Positions 33,430-45,372 of a stretch of 64,000 bases of DNA are shown here, one piece after another. The notes below the pieces were generated by a model, which was not told where the DNA came from, ran no database searches, and worked only from the letters and a program-made list of their open reading frames with translations. The position numbers were made by a program, and so were the translations under genes. Positions within the stretch are counted from its first letter, which is position 1. Each line of letters begins with the position of its first letter. The stretch comes from Ostrinia nubilalis (lineage: Eukaryota > Arthropoda > Insecta > Lepidoptera > Crambidae). The DNA lies in contig NC_087112.1 in the NCBI RefSeq assembly GCF_963855985.1, positions 6,698,501-6,762,500 on the forward strand, written 5' to 3'.

Positions 33430-33622
33430 TAGTCCAGTCAATGAATGCCTTAACGACGGTGTAGAGAGAAATCCGTGGAACACAATTTCTGACCTCGGGA
33501 CTTTATTTAGCCTAGTTAGGTGGTGAACATAGCAAAAGTCCCCGCCCTTAGCCCTTGAGCCGGTGGGGAGAGGGGCGTTTAAAGGTACCACTTTTCGGTT
33601 TTTCGCTTAATCCTCGGAAACT

Positions 33623-33811
33623 ATGCGTCCTAGTGACATGACTACTATGAACCAAAAAAAGCTTATTCAATTTGCTACAGGTGAGACCGTCAAGTTTTTC
33701 TATATCTTGTATAGTTTTTGCGGCATCTGCTCTAGAAGGTCTGTAAAATTGGAAATTTTATTGTTGTCTTACATGTTCCTTTCAGGAGAAAATCGACTAA
33801 ATCAACATTGA
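33623..33811 (+). other. 62-codon ORF in left foldback arm
   Basis: The ORF starts MRPSDMTTMNQKKLIQFATG, has the segment CGICSRRSV and ends SGENRLNQH before a stop. The mirror ORF in the right arm keeps the same start, stop and length. No family is recognised. It may be a relic of the parent transposase, or only an open frame kept by recent duplication of the arms. Confidence 0.3.
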
Positions 33812-34443
33812 GCAAACACTATAGACATGCGGGAGCATGTTAAGCCTAGTTCCATGGAGGGGACTGCACCGTGCGTATATTTAGACGAACCAATTAGAGT
33901 CACTTTTGACTCCTCATCATTCAAAAACTACTGTGCATTAACACTTCAAATTTGGCTCATGTATTGAGACTTGCAAGATATACATCAGCTTCAAATTTCA
34001 TAAATATACCTCAAACGGTTATTTAGGTATTGACGTTCAAAAATCGATATTTAGAGCACTAAAATCTATCTATCACATGTGAAATGTTAAAATTTACTGG
34101 TTTTTTATTTGTTCCTTTGTATTTACATAACTACCTTTCTGGATGCCAAATTTGAACCTTCGAGGTCATCTGGAAGTGGTTAGAATTTGGTCTATAGGTC
34201 AGACATGTAGATTTTTGGACGTCAATATCTAAAGAACCGTTTGAGGCATATTTATAAAATTTGAAACTGATGTATATCTTGCAAGTCTCAACACACGAGC
34301 CAAATTTGAAGTGTTAATGCACAGTAGTTTTTGAGTGATGAGAAGTCAAAAGTGGCTCAAAGTGATTCGTCTAAATATACGCACGGTGTAGTCCCCTCGC
34401 AGGAACTAGGCTTAACATGCTCCCGCATGTCTAGAATGGTTGC

Positions 34444-34632
34444 TCAATGTTGATTTAGTCGATTTTCTCCTGATGGGAACATGTAAGACAAAAATAAAAT
34501 TTCCAATATTACAGACCTTCTAGAGCAGATGCCGCGAAAACTATACAATTTATAGAAAAACTTGTCTATCTCACCTGTAGCAAATTGAATATGCTTTTTT
34601 TGGTTCAAAGTAGTCATGTCACTAGGACGCAT
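34444..34632 (-). other. 62-codon mirror ORF in right foldback arm
   Basis: Same length as the left-arm ORF, starting MRPSDMTTLNQKKHIQFATG and ending SGENRLNQH. About nine residues differ (for example M/L, L/H, TV/ID, C/R), with no stop or frameshift. The changes do not look strongly conservative. Confidence 0.3.
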
Positions 34633-34815
34633 AGTTTCCGAGAATTAAGCGAAAAACCGAAAAGTGGCACCTTTAAACCCCCCTCTCCCCGCCGGCTCAA
34701 GGGCTAAGGGCGGGGACTTTTGCTATGTTCACCTCCTAACTAGTCTAAATAAAGTCCTGAAGTCAGAAATAGTGTTCTACAGTTTTCCATCTATAATGCT
34801 TTATTGACTGGACTA

Positions 34816-35272
34816 GCAGTAAACTCTCGCTTTCTAAGTAAGAACGACAAGTTAATATTCAAATGAAACATACTCATTAACGTCCAAATCTTATGTACTC
34901 GTATTTAACGCCCTTTCAGACGCAATAATGTGCTAATTTTAATGAAATATAGTGAAAAGAAAACGTATGTTAACATTAAAAAGTAGTATCGCTGTAAATA
35001 ACTTTTCTTCTCAGCAGTAGCAATAACATTACTGACATTACTCGTAATAACAATGAAATCGAAATAATCAATGAAAAGAACTAACATTGAAAGCCGCAAC
35101 GAGCGACAAAACATATCTTAAAAAGCTGTCAGGTCAAGAGAATAAGAAATCAGAAATGTTACGTGTTCGGTATAAATAAACAAAAACAAAATGTGTATTT
35201 TTGCCGTCTCTATAATAAAATAAAAATAAATAGTAAAATAGCATTTATCGCATCTTGACGTGCTGTTAATAC
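34816..35272. other. AT-rich DNA, nothing recognised
   Basis: Two short minus-strand ORFs (34905-35114 and 35118-35306) are judged to be chance in AT-rich DNA. Confidence 0.4.
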
Positions 35273-35274
35273 TA

Positions 35275-35626
35275 CAGACGTCAAATAGTTCGTGACACCC
35301 ACCCAACCCAACAAAGTAGCCAAAAAGTTCGCAACACGTCTTTGTTGTTGGAATGAGGGCTATCGTTTTTATACTTAACAGTTAGCACCCCTGGCGATTG
35401 ACAGGACCTTACTCTACAGTGGCGCCATCTTGATGAGTGCAAAATCGATAGTCCTCCTACCACTTTAGCACTCACCAGTTGGTGCCACTGTCTTCGCTAC
35501 TAGCAAGTGACAGGACCTTACTCTACAGTGGCGCAAACTGGTGAGCGCTAAAACGATAGCCCTCATTAGGTTGTGTTGTCAACTTTTTGGCCACTTCGGG
35601 TGTCCCGAACTATTTGACGCTGACTT
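35275..35626. mobile_element. CAGTCAGCG MITE copy 2, with a nested inverted repeat
   Basis: The outer ends CAGACGTCAAATAGTTCGTG and, inverted, AAGTCAGCGTCAAATAGTTC match the 133-bp element at 21865; TA flanks lie at 35273-35274 and 35627-35628. The middle is enlarged by a segment bounded by GAGGGCTATCGTTTT (about 35365) and its complement (about 35551-35566). That segment contains two direct copies of GACAGGACCTTACTCTACAG, at about 35399 and 35510. It appears to be a second small MITE nested in the first. Confidence 0.75.
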
Positions 35627-35628
35627 TA

Positions 35629-37617
35629 CAACATCCAAATGAACAACAACACAAAGCACTTATCAACTAGATACACTTGATAGTATGATAGTAAGGCTAA
35701 CCGTCAATTCTATTACGACTGCACCTTTGTTTGCAATGGTCAATTTCGCAAATTGAAAGCGAGAGCGAGGTGAAAACGAAAAGATAACAATAATCCTTCA
35801 TGAATAATGGTAGGGTGACCGCGTTGCATGAATTCGTTGGGATATTGTCACATTTATACTAGCGATAATAACAGGCCCGCTTTCTATGAAAGTAGAGAAC
35901 AGACGAGACGAAAAGATAATTTTATGTGTTTTGAGACCATTTTCGTTATTTCCACATCTTTTCTCCACTCTTCTGTTACGATTCGTTACGTTTTCGATTT
36001 AATTGGGATTAATTTTGATATAATCCTTTGTAATTTTAGTGTGATTATATTTATCTTTGTCTTTTTCCCGAATATTAATTAAAAACATTGGTAAATTGAT
36101 TGAATCCTGGACAAACTACTAACAGAAGTAACTTTCCATCCGTAGCCCGGAAATAATACACATAGAGAATATTTATGTAGGTAAGAGTAATATTATACAT
36201 TAGCAAAATAACACATAACTTCCAGTAAGAATCAGAATAAGCTGAGAAGTTTTCATCTCATCTGCCTTGATGTTAATCGTCCAATGACCTTTACCAAGTG
36301 TAAAATTTAACGCGAGTGATACACCGCCACTCGTAAACGCTGGTGGCTGAATTAATAATGAAATGTCGTGTAGCTTTGACAGGTGAAAATTAACGGGATC
36401 CGTAAAACTTCCAGAGATATGTAAAGTTTTAAATTTTAGTGTCATTTTATGGTTTGAATTTTCAACAGTTTTCATTTTCGGAAGGTCTTTGATACTAGGT
36501 TATGAGATCTTATTCATTGATATTTTAAGAGATAGTAAAATTAAGTCATTCGTGAAACTCGATATAAGAACATTAAACGATGAAGATGATCATCTGTATT
36601 AGATAGATCCATTAGATGTACTTATGTTTATTTCATTTAGAACACATGTTGCGAGAGGCATTAAGAAATTACTAATCACTCTCCATCTAATGATCACAAG
36701 GATTTATCACATTTCAATTTGTGATCTAATCGGCTTTTAATCTAGAATATGGAGAAACGGCCTCGCGTGTGCGATTTATGATTTGAATAACTTTGAACTA
36801 ATTAACAGCAAGGTTCATAGACTTTTATTGGAATATCGCGCACGCAATCCTGTCTTATTTATCTCAATAAATGTATTCAAAACGAATATCTTCGTTAAGA
36901 TCACTCTCTTTATCCTTATCATCATAATTATAGTCTAGATTATGTCCACTAAATTAGAAATAAACACAATATCATAGCACAAAAGGCGAAGTTAATGCCA
37001 TAATGGCATTTCCTTCCAGATCTCAGCAAAATCTACGCTATTCTTTCTAAACCTTTGCCATATTTATAGACTAGACTAGATTAGACATAAATTTATCAAA
37101 ATACGCCACCATCATCGATTTCCACGGTTCTTTCAAAACCAACGCCATATTTTATGCGTTGGTCTGTAGAGACTATACTAACATTATACAGGATAGTGTG
37201 ACGCGCAACAGCAATTAAATGAGCCCCTATGACATTGGCCTTGTCATTAATGCTATTATAGTCATTGACGCAAATTGATGGTGTACGTAATCCTCACTAA
37301 AGTGAACTAAAATGACTTTTTTACTGGAACTCGTTATTTTACTATTTAAACAGGTTCAAAGATGAATAACTCATTCTAGAAGTAATCTAGGTATCTGATA
37401 CGACCATGATTTTCATTTAGGTATTATTTTTCCGGGACGTTGATATTCATAGTAGGTTTTAGCTCGTTTAACTAACCCTCCATGATATAAATACGTAGAA
37501 AATATAATTTAGTATAATACTATGCCATATTCAAGGCATCAGTAACCTATTGGTGTCATTCCGACACTGCCTATTCAAGTTTCGGTAGTTTCATCCTTGT
37601 CCATTTCTGTATCACAT
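35629..37617. other. No supported gene
   Basis: This is two kilobases of AT-rich DNA. A 91-codon minus-strand ORF at 36200-36475 (HISGSFTDPVNFHLSKLHDI...) reads smoothly but has no recognised domain, promoter or splice context. Nothing else is seen. Confidence 0.4.
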
Positions 37618-37771
37618 AATTCGTCGCTTGCCTCTCTAACTGACATTTTGCAAAATTTTCAGGCGATTAGACAGATAGATTTATCTTGCGAAATTGATTA
37701 AGATGGTGTAGATATCTCAGTTTCGAAAAAAAATGACAGATACATCAGTTAGAAAGGCAAGCGACGAATTA
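37618..37771. repeat. Inverted repeat, 27-bp arms with 100-bp spacer
   Basis: TAATTCGTCGCTTGCCTCTC (37618 on) and its complement ending at 37771 match at 26 of 27 positions. The spacer is AT-rich. It could be a small foldback element; no flanking duplication was found. It sits 150 bp before the Jockey fragment. Confidence 0.65.
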
Positions 37772-37925
37772 TTTAGCTTAGCTGGAGTTAACAGTACTAT
37801 TAATAGCTTGTGCTGTGTAATCAGCTGGATTACACATTTTATGAACTCTTTAAAAACATCATACTGCGAAAACTTGATGCCATCTAATACATACATCGTA
37901 GGTAAAATCACTTGTTGAATATTGT

Positions 37926-38523
37926 GAACGTCCAACGGTAACACTCAACGGAAACGCTATGCCACATAAACAAACCGTGAAATACCTAGGCATGCACATA
38001 CATAGAAGACTCACCTGGCGTGAACACATCAAGAACAAAAGGGAACAAATTAAAAGACAACTTCGTGATATGAAAAAAAAAACTGCTGATTTACAAATGC
38101 ATCCTAAGACCCGTGTGGACATATGGCATCGAGCTCTGGGGGTCGGCCAGCCACTCAATGTGGAAATACTCCAACGTTTCCAAAATAAAGTGCTGAAAAT
38201 CTTGAGTTGTGTACCTTGGTTTACAAAGTCCACTGAAGTGCATGAATACCTGGAGATACCAAACGTCAAAGAGGTTGTAGATAAGTCCTGTAGGGCTTAC
38301 AAACAGAGACTTCAGCGTCATGAAAATGTACTTGCTGCATCCCTTCTGAATTCTGGGAACTCTACATTCAGGCTCAGGAGAAAGCGAATAGCATCGATCT
38401 GAAGAGTTATTGAAACGAGGTGACACATCATGGGATGTGCAGAACCTAAACTGTCATTAATACAAATTCATCCAATCTGATAAAGGCTGATGGCTGATCG
38501 CAGATAGAATTAAAAAAAAATGT
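37926..38523 (+). pseudogene. Jockey-like LINE, 3' end of the reverse-transcriptase ORF
   Basis: The fragment encodes PTVTLNGNAMPHKQTVKYLG, then HRRLTWREHI and, further on, NVEILQRFQNKVLKIL and PWFTKSTEVHEYLEIPNVKE. These are the thumb and C-terminal blocks of Jockey-clade reverse transcriptases. Between them the canonical LLYKxILRPVWTYGIELWGSAS block is present but in another frame (about 38086-38154): an internal deletion after DMKKK and a 1-bp loss near 38157 break the frame and restore it. The ORF therefore runs 147 codons but is not intact. A poly(A) run ends at 38520 and a 9-bp duplication, GAATATTGT, flanks the insertion (37917-37925 and 38524-38532). It is strongly 5'-truncated and inactive. 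Confidence 0.9.
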
Positions 38524-38532
38524 GAATATTGT

Positions 38533-39279
38533 TATAGAACTATATCCCACTATCCTCCACACTCATGGCAACCCGAAAGATGCGCCGGGATACTTTTACT
38601 CGCATTCCAAATGCGCGTGCGTTTCACTCCGCGCGCTTGCGGCATACCAATCGTGATATACCGGTGGCGCTATGGCTACCGATTTGATGGGGAAGAAGGA
38701 TTTACTGTGTTTGGGTTCGGAGATTGGGCTAATAAAAGATACGGCCAATGACCGGGCTAATTTTGAGTTTGTTTTGGTAATGTACGCGTAAGATTTGTTG
38801 ACAATAACAAGACGAGTAAAGACTGATGTAACTAAAAACAGTTTGACGACCTTATTTGATCACATATTTCTGGCATAACTAAATGACGACAAAATGACCA
38901 ATAACTGTTTAGGTGATTGGCTAAAAACCGCTTGTCATAGTAAGAACCCCACCTTATAAGTAAAGCAGTCAGATTGATAAAAGCAACATTGGTTCTCTTA
39001 ACTACTTCAATTAATTTTTTTCTCAACAAGAACCTTTGAATTAAAGCTCATGGTAAATTAAATAGAACAATAACAAAAAACGAAAACATTTCTCACAATA
39101 ATCGCCCCCACTAATATGCTATTTCGTAAATTAAAAACGTCCGTGTGGCTTCCAAAAGAAACATTAACGATAAGAACGAATTAGTTCATTTCCTAATCGA
39201 GAAAATGGTCTCATTTTCGAGCCACTCTAATCCCAGAGCCATTAGGGCTTAGTTTTGTTTATTTACAGTGATACATCAG
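38533..39279. other. No supported gene
   Basis: A GC-rich patch at 38580-38660 (GCGCGTGCGTTTCACTCCGC) stands out in AT-rich DNA. No gene is recognised. Confidence 0.4.
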
Positions 39280-39295
39280 GTTTTCTAGTCCTTTT

Positions 39296-39640
39296 ATGTG
39301 TGAACATTTTTAACCGCCTCTGTGGTTTAGTGATTTCACCTGTCAGTTGTCCCGAGTTCGATACTCAGTTAGGGCAAAATTTTCTGCTCGGTTTGGTTCA
39401 CTAGGTGTTTACTAGGGCTTGTTCTAAGTCCGCCTGGTTAGCTTAGCTACCACCTCTTTACTTAAGTCTAACAACTATGTTAAGAACAGTTGCAGCCTTG
39501 CAGGTATGATAGCCAGTTCCTCGGTGGTTGAGGATTCCGGGTGAAGCTCGCTTGCTTCTAGCTTCGGCCTTCGGACTAATTATCAGTTTCCATCAGGTGA
39601 AATGCAGGCAGCTTCTATGTATGTTGTAGGGTAAAAAAAA
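39296..39640 (+). mobile_element. tRNA-derived SINE, copy 2, with 16-bp target duplication
   Basis: Same family as the copy at 26132: CTCTGTGGTTTAGTG head, B-box-like GAGTTCGATACTC, TCTAAGTCCGCCTGG, GATAGCCAGTTCCTC and TGAGGATTCCGGGTGAAGCT. It carries about 60 extra bases in the middle (near 39450-39505). An A-rich tail ends at 39640. Flanks GTTTTCTAGTCCTTTT (39280-39295) and GTTTTCTTGTCCTTTT (39641-39656) form a 16-bp duplication with one mismatch. Confidence 0.85.
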
Positions 39641-39789
39641 GTTTTCTTGTCCTTTTCCATTTAAATATGAGTTTTCTCTGTTACCTTGACGTTTTCCGGG
39701 TAGCTAATTATTAAACGTTATTCAGGGCATGGCTCATTGTGATGCGGCTCGTGTCTCACCGCAGGCAATGATTAACGAGTGTGAACATA

Positions 39790-41916
39790 TCGATACCTCT
39801 GGGCTCAAAGGTCGTAAAGGACAAAGTACGACTTTTCAGGAGAAGCAAAAAACGATTTTTTATTTTTTTATTTGACAGTAACTTTTTTGTTTTTTGAGCT
39901 ACTAAAATATGACCTAAGAAGAAAGTGCTTAGAATTCACAGCATTTTCCGAAGAGTTATTGAAAAACTGGACTAGGGCTGTATTTACTGAGATAGATTTC
40001 CTTTACGCCCTCAAAATTACTATAAAAAGTCCTTTACGCCCCTCAAATATACGTCCTAGGCAAGGTACTCAGGTCGTAAGTCTATTTTTATTTTACAAAC
40101 CTACAAAACCAAGGTAATAAATGACAATTTACATAGTTTTATAGGTTTTCATAGGTCGTAACGGAACACCCAAGTAAGGTATTATGCAAGGGTAAATTGA
40201 TAATTTAGCTTAAATATTTAATGTTTTATGGTATTTGATATGTAATATACTATTTCTTTACATATTTTTAATGAATTATGGTATTTTAAATGAAATAAAA
40301 TGATTTTTCGAAGCTTCATAATTTAAAGCACACAATTTATGAAACTATTATTTAAGCAAGCAGAAGTTTTTATATCTTCGAACTAGAAGATACCATTTCC
40401 GATATAAGAGCGAATATAAAAAATAAATATTATGACGCTTTTAAATAAAACTTCATATTAATAATGTCTACTTTAAACGAAAAGCCGGAACCAATTTAAT
40501 TTTATTTATTTATTTAATCATTATTATTGTTTCGAAAAACTACAAATGGCCGACTTAATTCCATAGGGCAGTCTGTCAACCAGTGACCTTATGAAAATGC
40601 AGATAGGATAGAATTATTAGGGACAAACGAAAACCAAACAATAATTATTCTAAATTCTAAATAGATTAAATATTGTTATTTATAATAGCTTGAAAATCTT
40701 GAAATTATGTTATTGTACTTGGTACAAAAGTAGAAATATTTGGTAAGTAAGATTACAAGTAGGAAATTTTTCATTCCAGTAAAGTACATCCACTTACTGT
40801 ACTCCTACACAATATCGTTTTTAAAAGCCAATTACTTTTAATATAAAAATATAACTTCGAAAAAAAGTGCATTCACGCTTTTTAGTACATTAAGTCTCAA
40901 CTGACACTATTTTTCCCATGTTAAGCGTAAATATTTTTCCTACTAGTTATACTTTATTAGCTGATCCAAAAACTTAAGAAACTATACTTATTTAGTATAA
41001 TTGTTACAGTCAAAACTCAAAAGTGGTTTTGACCAAGGGCGTTAGTCAAAATTCCTAGGAAATCATTAAAAACAATTGTAAAGTGTAGCATTTGTGTGAT
41101 TTATGCATACAAAACATATCGGTAGTCGGGTAATAATGGCACCTTATGGTACTACAGTAAGGTGACTTCTTTTTCTCATCTAGTTTTTTCATTTTTTAAA
41201 TTTGTATGATGACTATCCTAACTTAATTAGGTAATATGTAATTTTATAGCATGTTTTCATCATGTTTTCATTTTCTTAAATCATCTTATAATTATCTTTT
41301 ACCTGACAAATACCTAGTTTCTTCAAATATAAGAAATAATAAAAATCATTATTACTTTACCCGATGTGGATAGATGTCATCATTTTATATGTACAAATCA
41401 CATAAACGTTAACTCTAAAATAGTTTTATTACATATTTTTGATGATTTTTTAGTTCTTTCGTTTGTTCTAAACGCACATACTTAAATACAATAAGAAAAG
41501 TCTATAAAATAGACCTACTCAGTTGTTATAATGTCCTTTCTTTGTAGATTTTTGAAATATTGGTTTAGATAATCTATGGGCGTAAAGGACAAATTGCTTG
41601 ACTTTGGTATGAAAATTTTAGGTTGTAAAGGACAATAGATTATACTACATGTATATTATACGCCCAAAAATTTGTGTTTACTTGTTCTTTACTACCATGT
41701 TAACTGCACTAAAAAATCAAATGGTATTTACATCCCAATTTTCACGATGAATTCTGTTTAGCTTATCAAATATGATGGGTCGTAAAGGCACTTTTTTTGA
41801 GAATTTCGACAAACTAAATATACAGATCGATAGAGAATTAAATTCTGAGTACAACTGTATAAAAAACTCATTTTCGGTATTTTGTCCTTTACGACCTTTG
41901 AGCCCAGAGGTATCGA
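39790..41916. mobile_element. 2.1-kb TA-flanked element with GTCGTAAAGGAC motifs
   Basis: Perfect 36-bp inverted ends (39790-39825 and 41881-41916; start TCGATACCTCTGGGCTCAAA) are flanked by TA at 39788-39789 and 41917-41918. Variants of the inner end motif GTCGTAAAGGACAAA recur inside in both orientations, near 39998, 40030, 40152, 41578, 41622 and 41777. The interior is AT-rich, and the largest ORF (81 codons, 39872-40117) shows no transposase motif. The architecture resembles the GTTTTCGTCC element at 23139, although the sequences are unrelated. Confidence 0.85.
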
Positions 41917-42279
41917 TATACGGTCGAGGGATCGCATTTGGGAACCCTTCTTTATACTCCATTGTGGCAAGTTCTTTTAATGCGAAGACTTGAATAGATC
42001 GTTTCATAGTTGGCGTCCATTAGCTGATTATCTCTTACGTGATTTTCGTATAGCGCTGATTTGTCACCGAAGAATATTTCATATGTAGATCACTAGTTTA
42101 TGGATAAATAGATAAAAGCCAAACCCTTATTCGTTATTTTATTGTTATGTCATAGACATTTAACTCGCTCAACAATGATATAACCAATTGTATAATAAAC
42201 AACCAAGGTTACTTCAAAGCGTGCGTTTAAATTTGCATTTCCAGGGTCGCAGTAAAAACTAATTACACTACAGATCTAG

Positions 42280-42640
42280 AACTGTATTGCCTAACACCGT
42301 ACTGTTTCCGGAACAATACTGTTCGCATCACGATATCGACCTCCATTCACGCCGTTACATCTACGCGACCGTATCAAATCGTAAACGTCACGACATCGGA
42401 CAGGTGTCTTGGTATGTAGAACAAAGACTGTTGGCGACAAAAAAGACCCCTGCGGTACGCCAAACTTAATTAACTACAGTGTCTATTTCTAAGAATTGAC
42501 AGGCAAAAACGCTAAGAAAAGAAGAAGCACATAAATTGCTAGCAATTTGAATAATTACCACAAACTCTTCGATATTAACTAGAAGTTTAAGATCCTAGGA
42601 AAACTTTATCAAAAGCCTTTGTAAAAACAATTAAGTTGAA
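42280..42640 (-). pseudogene. Decayed LINE reverse transcriptase (motifs A and B)
   Basis: Read on the minus strand, 42628-42598 encodes FTKAFDKVF, the reverse-transcriptase motif A (usually DFxKAFDxV; the first aspartate is lost). Positions 42464-42414 encode FGVPQGSFLSPTVFVLH, matching motif B (GVPQGSxLSPxLFLLxINDL). The region between has stops and at least one frameshift, and the YADD motif downstream is not readable. A Jockey- or I-group LINE is the likely source, clearly dead. No end or target duplication is visible. Confidence 0.75.
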
Positions 42641-45372
42641 CTAACTAACATATCGATCGATCGTGTTACCCTCAACGTAACATTTACAAGACCGTGCTTA
42701 ATGGTGTTCGTCACGAACTCTGACAGGTGTCACAAAAGTTAAATTTGAGTGTTATGTCATTTGGGTTAGAACAGATGGGAAATGATCATTTGAAGGTCGG
42801 TGAATGTTTGATCAGATGTCATGTTTCTTGCCTCATTGCAAGAATCTCAACAACATTGTGACACTTTGTGATGGTGTGATTTGTAATGACATTTTTGACC
42901 TACATTATTTTCGTGTTAAATAAAATGACAAAATATTTTAAGGATAAGTAAATTAACCTTTTTACTACAAATCTGTCAATGCGAAGTCACTTAGTATGCA
43001 TTGTAGCCTTCGTGAAAAAAATATCACCAGATTTTCTTCCTCGATAAGACGAAATCTCGAACAACAAACAAGAGTTGGGGAAGATATCGAAAACTCATTG
43101 CGAATTTTGATCGAAGCCGGTTAAAAATACAATAGGCAGGGAAAGTCTGAAAGTAAAGACTTGTCGGTTGTTTATTTTTAATACCCACTCCGCAAGACTT
43201 TTCTTAAATGGAGACACGGAGAAAAGCGTCAAAAGGTGAGGATGGGGAAGGTTGTGTTTGAATTTGGGGGTCGCTTTTTGTTTTTATATGACAACATCTT
43301 TTTTCAGCAGTGTAATCTTTCAAAGGAATACCAATTAAATCAGAAAGCTTTGTAGAAGTGAAAACCTTCAAAAATGTTTAAAATTCCGGCGTGAACTGGA
43401 TAGAATCAGTTCAACAATACAGATTACTTTTACAACACGGCTATTTTCAACCCAATTAAGAACAACTCATTGAAGAGGCAAAAAGTACTTAAGAAATCAT
43501 GTCTGCGTATCGCACGCTACCGTATCGTTTAGCATCATCTCAAACGCTTCGGTCGTTTTTATTTACACGAAAGAAATTGAAATCTAAGCAGCGCATCGTT
43601 TAAGTATGTCAATCTGATTCAGAACTCTACAGGTGCATGACTAAACGTGTCTTTAAGCTCCTAAATATATTTTCAAGGAATCTTCGAAATAAAGTGAAGC
43701 CTTTTTCTAACAATGAAGGGAACAAGGATAGAATGAGCGTCGATTATTTCTTCATCTGCTGAGAATACTACAAAGAACAAAGGAATGAGGACGAATTTAC
43801 GTCAAATAAAATCATTCTTGTGAAAAATATTCATCGGGTCTCGGCAACGAAACGCGCGATTAGCTCGCCTTTTTTGGGATCCACAAATTAAGTATTAAAC
43901 GACTCGAGGAGCGGATCCTTTTCGAGTGTCGTCTAAAAGCATTTTTGGGTACCCGCAGAACTGCAAGGGATTCTTTTTTCGTGGAATTCTGGATATTTTT
44001 CAGTTCGTAAATAAACGTCACAGTTTCCACCTTACGGTTGAATGAAATTATCTCGAATGTGAGAGTGGAGGTGACATGTTTATCAGATTAGCGATAAGCG
44101 TAATCGTATTGAGTCGAGATGTTTCGTGGTTGCGTGTATGAATACAAGATGAGCAAACATGTTGAATAATAGATATCAAAGACCAATCGTGGGTATGATA
44201 TTGAATTATGTTAACATGACATTGAATACCTTAATAACCTTAATAAGTATAGCTGATAGAAGTACGTTTGCTAGAAAAACAATCAGACCAGAAACATAAG
44301 GAAACGTATTCAACGTAATGAGATCGCGGATTCGTGGCATTATATTGGCATCTTTTAAGCCTTTGGCGTAATTGAGGCACGTTTCTGTCATTACGCTTAG
44401 GGAATTAAGTTACAAAATTAAAATGCTAGCTTTCACACTCGTAAAACATGCAGATGTCTTTTGTTGAAATGAGAGACTGGAGTACAGTATAAAGAAAAGT
44501 AGTATTTTCGTTCCCAAGAGCTGAATTAATAATCAGTTTTAACTGCAACCTCACAATGGTAATTTTTGTATGATGGACAAATGTCCATCCATCCGAGTTA
44601 AATATTTCCAAGTGATCAAATTGGGTAGTTTTATGTGTATATTTTTAATGAAGTTCAGAAGAAGGCAAGCAACAGCGAGCAGTTTGATGAGTAGTAAATT
44701 TTCATCATCATTATAGACGTTTAATCTCTGGGATTTATAATGAAAATAGCGATTTTGTAGACATAACTAAATTAATTTTGTAGTCATCTCACAAGTCTTC
44801 AGTAATAACAGTATATTTTCTTGGCTTTCCTATATTGTGACAGTCGGAACGCTGAAAATTTACAGCTTTCCAAGCGTTAGTTATACGATTCCAGTGGCAA
44901 TGAGAGTATGAGTATTGCCATAAAATGTGACGTGAAACGTTTATGTGCCGTTTGCAGCAGGTTATATGAAATCTACTCATCATTTCGTTTTAATGTCATT
45001 TTCATCCTGAATATCGTATTCATAATAGATGGCAACTCGAAAATTCAAGCTGTTGAAAGATAAATTTGTGAATTTTTTGGAGATCGGACAGAAAAAAATA
45101 CTTCCCATTATTTGCCCATTCTCATCCGTCTTGGAAAAATTTGGAAAATAATATTATAGTCAAATAAATGGTCAAAATCATACCTTCACTATTTTAATAC
45201 GGAACATGATAGGTGTCTTGAAATGTACCTGAAACAGAAGAACATATAATCAATCACCAGCTAAGTAATATTACTTACGGTGTGCTAAGCTAAAGTGTCC
45301 CAACTTCCCAAGCACGTAAATATAACCCTAATGTTCTAAACAGCGCAGAAAATAAAACCATAGTAGAGCTTT
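42641..45372. other. No supported gene or repeat
   Basis: This is 2.7 kb of mixed AT-rich DNA with a few short minus-strand ORFs (44206-44391, 44426-44611, 44789-44983) lacking domains or splice context. Nothing is recognised. Confidence 0.4.

Larger units (their letters stand above)
33432..34813. mobile_element. 1.38-kb TA-flanked foldback element
   Basis: The ends GTCCAGTCAATGAATGCC and, inverted, GTCCAGTCAATAAAGCAT begin two complementary arms, 33432-34045 and 34210-34813, separated by a 164-bp unique loop. TA flanks lie at 33430-33431 and 34814-34815. Arm identity is high apart from small gaps near the outer ends. Each arm carries the same 62-codon ORF in mirror image (33623-33811 plus, 34444-34632 minus). 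No transposase is recognised, so it is probably mobilised in trans by a TA-targeting transposase. Confidence 0.85.

Noticed and set aside
36200..36475. 91-codon minus-strand ORF with smooth amino-acid composition
   Set aside because: It looks protein-like, but no domain, promoter, splice site or duplicated copy supports it.
38091..38426. 111-codon minus-strand ORF and an overlapping 136-codon one (37859-38269)
   Set aside because: Both are antisense shadows of the Jockey reverse-transcriptase fragment.
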